Source: Halichondria panicea
Lineage: Eukaryota > Porifera > Demospongiae > Suberitida > Halichondriidae
DNA: 64,000 nt
Reading direction: 5' to 3'
NCBI RefSeq assembly: GCF_963675165.1
Contig: NC_087381.1
Location: forward strand, 5,767,378-5,831,377
This document shows positions 10,939 through 20,510 of this stretch, piece after piece. A program made the position numbers and the translations under genes. A model generated the notes under the pieces. That model saw only the letters and a list, made by a program, of their open reading frames with translations. It ran no database searches and had not been told where the DNA came from. The first letter of the stretch is position 1; the number at the start of each line of letters is the position of its first letter.

Positions 10939-13900
10939 CTACAAAAGGACCAAACGTATTATAATTATTAATCCAAGTAACGTACTGCACGAGGCTCACA
11001 TTCAGTGCTCCAGTGACATCCATTAGAACAGCAAATGCTGTGAAATGACTGCTCTCACAGACAATATTATATACTCTCATTTGCTTGTCTTCATCCACAC
11101 TGACTGTAGTCACACCTTCCATGGACCACCTGCTGTTGGCCGCATCACTAACAATAAAGTAATTGTGACATTTTGATTGAACAACGATTAGGCAAAATGA
11201 TAGCTCACCTAGAAACACTCCAAAATACACATGTGGCATTTTCTGCAACTTCACTTTCAGAAAACTGCACGTAATATATATGGATTAGTGACGCTCGTAA
11301 GTTCAACTGTTATAATTATTTATTGCCTTTTGGGTAGTGAAATTGAAGGTTGCCTTTGTCTGAAAGTTATTTAACTTCACATCGGAGAAGACTTGACTAG
11401 AAATAACCTGTGAGACCGGTCTGGTCGTGTTCCTGTGTATAAGCATATACAATGAGACTGAGCAGAACATGACTAAGAGTACTGTACATTTCAAGATTGG
11501 TTTTTGGAAGAAAACCCTCCAAGTTGGAGAATAGAATGTTGACTGCTGAAACATTCCCTTCTGAAAATTGAAACCGATAAGGATAATTTTGTTTACCACT
11601 GAAGTGTATTATATGAAATACCTCGGGCGCCTCTCTCCGCAAAGAGAGCAGCTGGTATCACAGTTTGAGCTGAGCCTGTTTCTTCACTGACTTTAATAAC
11701 TTCAGGAAATGTAATGTCTTCCAAATTAGTGGGGTCAACTTTCATTGCAGATAGCACTGCATGGACGGTAAAATACAAATAATTATAAATACTAGAGCAC
11801 TAAACTTACTTTTAAAGTACATGTATATAGATCACATGCAAGTCAAAATCAGTTTCTACAAAATTGTCTGTTCCGAGCACATCACCCTATATCCGGGGCA
11901 AGGCTGGATAATGGCATTTTTACAACCGACTTTTGTCTTTTTAAACCTTCATAATTATGAACACGATGTCATGAGCTCCAAAGGCACTACTGTGGCATCC
12001 AGCAAACAATTCAGGTGCATGAGCAGACTCGAATAAAAACATCACAGACAAGTACGCAGACAAACTACTATAACCTGGGTACCGCGGCGCGCCATGCATA
12101 GAACAAAATAATAATTATTAGCTATAATACGTCTGTTGAAGTACGCATACCGATATTCTGTCTCACAAGTGTGATTTCAGTCATGTCGCCTGTATCCACA
12201 GCTTCACTTCTTAGTGCCAATGACACATACTGACCATATAACTCTGCATTCAACAGCAATTGCTGACTCTCAGCAGAAGAACCCTGACAAGATTGTATAT
12301 TATTAACATAATTCAATACCTTTGCCATTATTATACCTCTTGCAATCTTTCCCATCCTTCTGTATTCCTCTCATCAAGAACATTGCTGAGAATGTCCAGA
12401 ACTCCCTATATACAAATAAAAGCAATAAAGCAAAAGGGAAATATTTTACTGTCTTACTTCACTAAAATTGAGAGAGGACATGGGACCAGCAGACTCTATG
12501 TTCTGAATTAGGTAATTCACACCTGACTTGACAATCAAATTAGTAGTGCTGAGGTCTTGGGGGAATATGGTGGAGTCTCCTGTTGCATTGACATTAGTAG
12601 CCTCCGCAAGAGAAGTAAGAAGATCATCAACTTCATTCTGAGAGGCATTTCTAAGAAATATTTCATTTGCCTGAACGGGGAAAACTATAGCTGGTGAAAG
12701 ATTGTATTACTTCACACGAATACATGCACTGTCATCTAATAATTATTATTACCGTTCATGACAATACGTATTAAACTGCAAAAGTCTTACCGTGTTATTC
12801 AGTATACTGATTTCTTCCCTAGCACAGTTATCAGTATTCACTGCTTCCCACATTCCTTTAAGTGTACAGAAACGAGTTGCAGTACCTGTATGATAATAAT
12901 ACATGCACATCACATGCACAATCTCAATAATGACATAATTATACCTGAAGTTGTTCCAGTTCCATTTTGTGGGCATTGCCGGGAATAGGAAAAGCCAGCC
13001 ACAGTGACAGGGAAGAAAAGCCACCAGACAGAATCCTGTTCAGCTTCACAAACCATCACGCCTATAATAAAGCAAAAAAAGTTCGATTAACAAATGAATA
13101 TAACCACTCGCTTCACTCAGCCCAAAGAGCTTACAAAAACCACAACTATAATTCTGAATGCAACATTACCTGGACATGAAGAACCAACAGTACCCAGGTC
13201 AATAGTGGTGTCGTTTCTTGCAGCTACAAATATTGTCACAGGAGCTATTGTTGAAAGTTGCGGATTGCCATTGTCTGTTGCTATGACCATGAACGAGTGT
13301 GAGGATGCATTCTCAAAGTCCAGCCTCTCCTGTGTAAATATTGCACCCGAATTGTCAACTCTAAACACATCAGTTTCAGCCAGAACGTAAGCAATCAACG
13401 AGTCATTGTCTCTGTCTACAGCACCGACACATAGCACAGTAATGTTGAGTGGAGTATTCTCGGGTATAGTCGTGGAATAAGCAGCCATGGAAAACATTGG
13501 AGCATTGTCATTTTCATTAAGCACGTTCACCGTAATGCTTGCAAAAGCTGGAGGGGTGACTTTATCGGTAGCTCTAACTGTCAGTGTGTAAGTCTGAGTG
13601 TCCTCAAAGTCTAGATATGAAGTGACTAATAGTTGACCAGTGTTAGGCTCAAGTGAAAACTTATTTTGCTCATTTCCACTAGTAATGTCATATGTGAGGT
13701 TTTCGGTATCCACATCAGTGGCCATCACGATAATCAACAAATGTCCAAATAAAACGGATTCAGATATCTCAACATAATATTCAGAGACTTGAAAGGAAGG
13801 ACTGATGCAATCAAAGTTCATACTCGTAGTCAGTAGACAAGAAGTGCCATTACAACACGGGTTGTCGGTACAGATACCGTCACTATTCACTAGGGGACCA

Positions 13901-14842
13901 CAATCACATTGTTCTCCCTCCTCCTCATCCAGGAGATTGTTGCCACACAGACTGTCTGCTAATAAGCAACCGTCACCTGTGTGCATGAGTACATGCAAGG
14001 GACTAAATTACGGACGCTATATATAAAAGACCGCTAGCAAAATATCCTCCAAATAAGGAAACTAATGCTTCCATGGCCACTGCCCTCCCCACTCACTTGA
14101 GCTCTGCCCACGATCACGAATAACTCCCAACATCTCGGCTCGGCTGCGTGGAGAGAACTGATCGTTGTTGGGCTGACTACCATCTAAGGGGAACGCGTCC
14201 ATTAGGTACACACCGCCAGCCTCAGGGGGATCCACAGGGGGGTCATGCTGTGTGAGGGTGGAGGTATGTATTGGGTGGGGGTCATGCTGTGTGGGGGTGG
14301 AGGTAATATTGGGTGGGGGGTCATATAATGTGTGGGGGTAGAGGTAATATTGGGTGGGGGTCATGCTGTGTGAGGGGTATGTGTGCGCATGCATGTATGT
14401 GTATTGTAGAGGATGGGTCCATCTCTATAGAATTTTGACTGCTCATGCAGCAAAAATTACACGGTATATAAAATTATACGTATGTATATGATTATAGCAG
14501 GCCATTGAAAAGCACAGTCATGGTATATAATTATATATACACGCACATGTATGTTATACACTGTACATAATTATAGTAACGCACTGTTGAGCCGAAGTTG
14601 TGTCCTGCCTCGTGTGCAAAGGTGAACGCGGCTATGGCAGAAGGGATGCGAGTGTCGTAGTTTAAGATGCTCACAATCCCCGCATTGAGGGTCCGGTTCA
14701 CACCTCCAGAGAAGGTCTGGTTCGCATCTCCAGGGAAGGTCTGAATGTTCTCACAGATGCCACCTGAACAATATATGTGTATTATATGCATGTGTGGGGG
14801 AGGAGGAGAGAGTGTGTGTGTGTGAGAGAAGTGTTCGTGGGG

Positions 14843-14899
<57 letters not shown>

Positions 14900-17800
14900 A
14901 GGGTATATATACGTACAATGCGTCATGCAAGTATCCATTTGGGTGGGTGGAATTGTGTCCACTGTTCACTCAAACAGAATGCTCCCCTAACAATGTATCG
15001 GGCGTTTCTAAAACTTGAAGCAGGGGAGTGCTGATGTATATACGTATATGGTTGGCATCTGTAGGACAGAAGTTCTAGAATGCTACTACGATTTATAAAC
15101 TAGCGAAATACAAATTTAGAGATAAAATTAATGCTCAAGAATGATAGTGGGATAAAAGTTAGGGTCCTTCGTGTGCATTTACTGTAGGAAATGGAGGTCG
15201 CAAAGGAGTGTTTATATACATGCAGTTATACAAACGTGGGATCTAATTTACGCAGGATAAACTAATGGCAGCATAGCTAGACTCTATAGAGACAAGAGGA
15301 TTACATGTACATGACAGGATAGACTTTCCAAACCAATTATACCCGTTGTGAGAATTAAAGAAAGATTGTCTACAATAGCCGTTCATTAGTATTTCGTTAG
15401 TATTCATTAGTATTTCGAACACCAGTGTACCACACACCCACCCACACACACCCACACTCCACATCTCCACACACACACACACCCACACACACCTGCCGCA
15501 TTGACTCCAGGTTGTGGTGCCACGTACGCTAATCCTACAACACCATTGTCAAAATCACGACTAGTGAACCGATAACTCAGACAGTACTGCGACCAATCAG
15601 CTGTCGAGTGCTCGGTGAGAAATTCCAGTACGCTAATAAATTGGTTATCGTAGAAAGTGCCACTAGCAGGAGGAGAGTTCTCGACCTCCATACCAAGAAT
15701 ACCAAAATGAATGCCGTCAGCCAACCCGTCATCGTCAAAGTCGGTACCCTCAAATATTCTGCTTCCCTGCAAGTGGAGGAGGGGTTACAGTTAAGTATGG
15801 TAATTTATTACATTATAATGAAAGCACCACGTCACGGATGCTTTTTGCTGCGTGCAGGGAATTAACTCAAAAAGTGGGAAATGATTCCAATTGGACCATG
15901 CATGATTGCAATCAATGGCTGCTGCACCAGTAGAGCCTTCTCTTATTTTCACTCTTGCAGCTACCAATAGCTATAGCATTCTATATAGCGCAGAGCTAGC
16001 TACTAAGGAAGTAGCAACACTCCAGAGACAATTATATAACATAACTCAAGAACGAAGTATTATTTTGCAAATCCACGAATTAATCCGGCCAAAAAATATT
16101 ACTAAGGATTGAACTACAGCAAATGGCAGGTCTCTTGGTTGGATGTTTAAGTATGTAGATATTATTTAAGTGTACTGCTATACTACCTAGAGTACAATTA
16201 TACCCCCCCCCCCCACACACACACACCACACACATCCTCACTCATCACACACCCCTCACCGTCAATATAATAGTTGACATCACGCCCAGTGGATTGTCTC
16301 CAGCTGCTTCCAAAGCAGTCACAAATTTGTAATCAGCAATCGCATACAGCCAACATCTAACCAGAGTGGAATCGAACCCTGTTGTCTGGCGTTTTTGAAG
16401 TCTTGCTGACTCAGCACTACGGATGACAGAGTCTTGCAATTGTAGAAGCTCCCTGCGTAAGGCTTCATGGGAGGAGCCACAGGTTGCCCTGGAAACAGTG
16501 GATAAGTCGAGATCTGAGTGCCGATAAATGACACTGTGGTGACTTGCATCTCGAAGATATCTGCGAGAAATATGAATGTGTGTTAATTGCATTTACCGTA
16601 AAGCAGATAATTATATAAACTTTCGAGGAATGACCGCTAGAAAGTTTTCGGGAATTTAATTTTCACGAAATAGTAGCCTTTTTGCAGCATGCATGCATGC
16701 GATATTAAATTCGTGAGTATAAATGGTTCGTGGTGAATGCTTAATCAGCGAATCGCGAACATAATTATGCCCTCGAAATAATACCCGCTAGCTAATTTTT
16801 ATACATGACCTGAAAAGTTCTAATGAAGGCCCTATGTGAAATCAAATTTGCAAGGAATAACATGGTGATGATTATCCCTAAATGTATTCATTTACAACTG
16901 CCAAGTAGGAAAGGCAATGATATGCATGAATAACGTAGTACTAATTTTATTCATTGCCTTTCCTGCTTGTTGCGGTACAACAGCTATAGCGCTATAGTAT
17001 CTGTGACGTATAGGTCTGGAGGAATGCCTTTGCATGTGTGCAGTCTATTGGAGTTGCGCGTATGAACTCTTGTTTTATGCAATGTACATTCAACTTTCCT
17101 ATTTACAACTACACAAAACATAATTATACATAAAGGGCCAGCCTCTAGTGTAATGAACAATTGGAGCTTTCAACACAATGTCATGATTATAAAGCTAACG
17201 TAGTGCCCCACCCTCTTCCTTACCTGCGCGAGGGTTCAATATGGTACATCTCCTCATCGGCAATAATCGTTCCGTCAAACACCTCATGAGCCAGGTTGCC
17301 ATGCACACGAACAGAAGGGTCATCTGCATTGACATGTATTCAATCATAAATACAGCTTATATTTATGTACATAGCGGAAAATGTTTGCAGGTGTAAATTT
17401 TCGCGTTGAGCATACTTTGCAATGCAAAGTTAGAAACGCAATCAAGCTTGTGCAGTGTTATTTGCATTCGAATAACACTGCATTCACCCGATACAATTTA
17501 AGCAACACTGCCAGACTCGCTACGACTTTATAATAACTATAACCCGAATGATTTCACCACTTTTCCACGAGAAAAATTGACATTAACACTCTGGACAAAG
17601 TGGCTTAATTAATCTTCAAAGATGCACTGTTCAGCAGCCATACTTATAATTATGAACTTTGGGCATCGTTTTTAGCATGCAATAATCATGGTCGATCATA
17701 ATTATTATTGGAGTGAACAATTGTATACTGAGTGTGTACAATTGAGTAGCTAAATAGTCCACTGAGGCATCAGTAGGTGCTTTCATTTGTTTAAGGTATT

Positions 17801-19646
17801 CAGATCGATAGCTGATCCCCTGAACATTAACCCTTATGTCTCTATATACACTGACTTTGATCAACGCCACTGTACAGATGGATTTTGGCCAATTGACTGC
17901 TTGATTTCTGTCCGTCAATGGTTAGGGTGAAGTTCTTGTGAAAGAAACGGGTCTCAGGTTTCAACAGCAGGTTGAAGTCCCTAAAGAGAATCGTAACATT
18001 CGGTAACTATGTGTTAAGTGCTGACATAAATATATTATAGCCTTGTCTTCAATAATAGTAGAGGTTGTTTGTAATGTTATTGCTAATCATACTGCCATTA
18101 CTGGCGTATTATTGCTTTATATCAACAAGTTCCTTAGCTTATAATATAAACAGATATATCCATGCATGTATTTTGTATTGTGAATGTAGCATTTTATTGT
18201 AAATTGGAAGCAATAATTATTGTACACACAATTTCTGCTCACTTTCCAAAGGCAGTGAACTGTAGTTCTAGAGACTTATCCCCCACCATACTGCGTCTCA
18301 TTCTGTGATGGTTCCATAGCAACGACTCGCTATCGTAGGTGAGAGGCTCGTAGTGACGAATAAAATTGCTCAGGGCTATATGTGTATGGGAGGCGTGTGT
18401 GTGTGGTGTGTGGGGGCATTGTGATATAGTAATTATGCTTACTGTAAATTATAGAATGCGAAGTATAATAATTATATAGTTGATGAAACAATTTCCAATC
18501 ATTCCCAGGATGAACAAGGCTTCGGCCTCGCAGTTAAGTCCCTTGCCCATGCATTCATGGCAGGGGCGGGCTCTATTTTCCCCCAGGCAGCAGATCATGT
18601 AATATCAAGTAATGATTATTCTTAGCTAGCAATAAGTGTTTTAATGTGTGCACGAGGATGATGCAGTACTGAATGCTCGAGCGTATATAGCGAGTGCATT
18701 ACTCAACCGAGAGAGCATTATTGCATCATCCGTAAAACACGTTGGCTAACTAAGTGTGTTATAATTATTATTATTATTGAGGTACTAGCACTGTGTATCA
18801 ATGTGCTTCCATGCATGCCTGCAGTTGGTCTTCAGCTGCTGCATATGGCTAGCTAGAGAAACTCACCGAACTCTGTCAGGCATCAAATTGTGCCAAATAA
18901 AAGTGCACGAAAAAAAACTAAACTATAATTGCACACGAAATCGATTTGCGTATTGACAACACTCCACTTGGACACAGCGGCTTTGTAGCCATCTTTAGAT
19001 GGCCATGGAAATACTACCGAGCGAAAACTCAAGCTGAGTTCAATCTAGATATATAGAGTGCAAGCAGTACAGGGTGCCATGGGGCAATTCCCATAAACAA
19101 AAAACCTTGCAAAGCAGAGTTAGAGATATCCTTTGACCATTGTAAAGTGTTGAATCAGCAATGAGCCCCACCCACCCTAGCTGCTAGGAGTGGGTAGGGC
19201 TCATTGCTGATTCAGCACTTTATAAGACTGCTTTGCAGGTAAACTGGTTCCCTGATTGCCTGATCCTTGTGGAATTACTTCACGTACCCTGTATGCACTC
19301 TATCTTGTGTCAGTTAGCTCTAGCTGTGCATATATATTATGTAGATCTAGTTTGGCAAATTTAAAACGGAAAACCATACCGGCATACGTTTTGCACTATT
19401 TCGCAGTTTTTTCATGGCCATCTGTTAGTGTGTGTAATTGTTGGTGCATTACACACACTTTTACTTGATGCCTAACAGAGTTCGGTGACCTACTTCACTA
19501 TATATAATATAGGTGAGAGTGTATACCAATGTCAACCATTGTTCTATAATTATCTCTGACACAGACACAGTACACTGTGAAGTCTCACCCTCTCCTTGGA
19601 CGATCCCCAGGAGAAGAGCGACACACAACAGACTGTATAACTTCAT
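8167..19646 (-). CDS. ADAM10-like metalloprotease / cadherin / adhesion-GPCR chimera
   Basis: Reading the minus strand I can join 28 exons with matching phases throughout: 4,338 coding bases and 1,445 residues. Order: signal peptide ('[18 protein letters not shown]'), ADAM10-type prodomain with a cysteine switch (Cys about 166) and a KR processing site (about 196), zinc protease with H381-E-x-x-H385-x-x-G-x-x-H391-D, Met-turn ('VYLMDAF'), a short disintegrin stretch (about 444-497), two cadherin repeats (about 500-700), HormR (about 712-775), GAIN with GPS (about 780-1078), seven helices (about 1085-1340) and a cytoplasmic tail. No ADAM cysteine-rich stalk or transmembrane segment is seen before the cadherins. 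Inferred role: a surface receptor that sheds substrates, adheres and signals. It shares a head-to-head promoter region with TRIM-NHL B. The span includes introns. The exon model comes from splice consensus and homology, not from transcripts. Confidence 0.88.
11000..13061 (-). other. Exons 10-19 of the chimera: HormR, GAIN and GPS
   Basis: Exons: 12945-13061, 12791-12885, 12458-12670, 12337-12405, 12151-12283, 11622-11756, 11488-11560, 11327-11396, 11209-11264 and 11000-11147. HormR shows '[20 protein letters not shown]' and '[11 protein letters not shown]'. GAIN shows '[11 protein letters not shown]' and '[16 protein letters not shown]'. GPS shows 'CVFW', 'RWSMEG' and '[14 protein letters not shown]', giving an H-F-T cleavage triad (about 1064-1066) and a tethered-agonist-like 'TAFAVLM'. 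The 62-base intron after 11327 needs a GC donor; every other intron here is GT-AG. Confidence 0.87.
13170..13976 (-). other. Exon 9 of the chimera: disintegrin remnant joined to two cadherin repeats
   Basis: A single 807-base exon opens in phase after the protease and reads '[18 protein letters not shown]' and '[12 protein letters not shown]', a disintegrin-like pattern that stops after roughly 50 residues. It then runs directly into cadherin sequence with calcium-site motifs 'ATDVDTEN', '[11 protein letters not shown]', 'NENDNAP', 'DRDND', 'LDFENASSH' and '[11 protein letters not shown]'. Protease-side and adhesion-side domains share one exon, so the fusion does not depend on a predicted splice. 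Confidence 0.93.
14221..14380 (-). repeat. Minisatellite that multiplies the exon 8 splice acceptor
   Basis: Units of about 39 bp ('ggtcatgctgtgtg', 'ggaggtaatattgggtgggg') start near 14243, 14281, 14320 and 14360. On the minus strand the best-preserved units contain 'cacacag' followed by 'CATGACCCC', which is the acceptor and first codons of exon 8. The copy whose exon would start at 14286 lies exactly 39 bases upstream of the one used and stays in frame. Confidence 0.8.
14847..14896 (+). repeat. (GT)n microsatellite in an intron
   Basis: About 25 uninterrupted GT units lie in the intron between exons 6 and 7 of the ADAM-GPCR gene. Read on the minus strand it is (CA)n. Open frames across it are artefacts. 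Confidence 0.95.
15815..16110. repeat. Copy of a dispersed repeat family
   Basis: The segment containing 'cactcttgcagctaccaata' and 'gtagcaacactc' and 'ttttgcaaatccacgaatta' matches 55,930-56,160 inside the better-defined element at 55,792-56,302. It lies in the intron between exons 5 and 6 of the ADAM-GPCR gene. Confidence 0.7.
16596..16794. mobile_element. Inverted-repeat element, 'accgtatagcgggtaa' family (degenerate)
   Basis: The left end 'taccgtaaagcagataatta' and the right end 'ccctcgaaataatacccgct' are imperfect inverted copies of the terminal sequence shared with 41,529-41,801 and 51,361-51,550. It lies in intron 4 of the ADAM-GPCR gene. Confidence 0.6.
18863..19488. mobile_element. 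626-bp foldback element in intron 1 of the ADAM-GPCR gene
   Basis: The outer arms 'tcaccgaactctgtcaggca' and 'tgcctaacagagttcggtga' pair with one mismatch. Further nested inverted pairs follow inward: 'gatggccatg' with 'catggccatc', 'agagtgcaagcagtacaggg' with 'accctgtatgcactct', 'ttgcaaagcag' with 'ctgctttgcag', and 'gaatcagcaatgagccc' with 'gggctcattgctgattc'. Nearly the whole length is self-complementary. No coding content. Confidence 0.8.
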
Positions 19647-19750
19647 GTAGATGACTAGACTCTTAGTCTATCCAATCTTAGTATAGCTAGCTATCTCTAG
19701 ATTGACACACCTCTAAAAGTGGAGTCTATAATTACAAAATTAATTTTCAA

Positions 19751-19765
19751 TGCGCATGCTCAGTA
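19751..19765. promoter_or_regulatory. Shared promoter motif between ADAM-GPCR (-) and TRIM-NHL B (+)
   Basis: 'tgcgcatgctcagta' lies about 105 bp upstream of the ADAM-GPCR start codon. The same 15-mer stands at the equivalent place in the duplicated block (27,583-27,597). The core 'tgcgcatgc' resembles the NRF1 palindrome and is also present in front of LACTB (39,581-39,589). Use by both divergent genes is an inference from position. Confidence 0.5.
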
Positions 19766-19979
19766 CCGTCCACAGCGACTAAGAGACTCTTGTCTGTCAC
19801 ATCAAAGTCAAAGTAAGCTGTATATTAGTGCATGTATGGATATGATAGAAGAGTGTATATGCCTGTACGCCCTAAGCAATCCATAACACAACGTAGACTT
19901 GTTATACCTATAGCAGGTACATCTAATTTTATACCCAATATCGCATGCATGCATGCATGCGCCAAAGTTAAGGCTGCTG

Positions 19980-20223
19980 GTCCTAAATCTACGAAATCCT
20001 TTAGAATATTTTGCTGGTGAAAAATCCGGTTTGCGAATGAGCAGAAAAAAATTGACCCTTTCCTTGATCTAACTATTGCGATTTGACAAGGATCTTACCA
20101 GTATACATACATCATGCATGTATACTATAATTAGGTTTTGTATCAACCCTAGCAAAGTTCGCATAATGTTTGATACTCGCAAAACATTCTAGTAATGTGG
20201 TAACGGTCTTTCCGCGCTTTATA
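19980..20223. mobile_element. Inverted-repeat element, 'accgtattacta' family
   Basis: The right part 'cgcaaaacattctagtaatg' and the internal 'tttgcgaatgagcagaaaa' match, in reverse orientation, the element at 41,872-42,072. It lies between the remnant 5' exon and the coding exon of TRIM-NHL B. Confidence 0.6.
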
Positions 20224-20510
20224 CCCTCGAAATAATACCCGCTATACGATCATTACACACTCTATAAATTAACAACGAATCTGATTCAGTGTACTGGCAA
20301 TAACTTTCCAGCCCATTTAATTAATTATGTAGACACTCTGAGCAAATCCTTAAATGGATTGAATGTGAATGTGTACTGCACTGATGTGTATACCTGTTTT
20401 TATACAGGGAACTCCCCCGAAGCAAATCACCCACTATAACAATCAAACTGTTAAACCATAAAACCAGAAACATTCCAAGAAAGTGTTATCTGCCCTCACT
20501 AACTCAATAT

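Larger units (their letters stand above)
14097..19646 (-). other. Exons 1-8 of the chimera: signal, prodomain and metalloprotease
   Basis: Exon coordinates: 19589-19646, 18243-18375, 17856-17980, 17224-17323, 16260-16560, 15493-15766, 14585-14763 and 14097-14247. ADAM10-like landmarks are 'FIRHYEPL' and '[10 protein letters not shown]' in the prodomain, '[20 protein letters not shown]' in the catalytic domain, then '[14 protein letters not shown]' ending exon 7 and 'HDPP' opening exon 8. The third zinc histidine is therefore supplied across an intron. The donor of exon 3 is GTCAGT, while the duplicate copy at 26,571 has the stronger GTAAGT. Confidence 0.9.

Noticed and set aside
14531-15034. 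Frames rich in His-Thr or Cys-Val through the (GT)n tract
   Set aside because: Dipeptide repeats from a microsatellite; only the exon at 14585-14763 is real.
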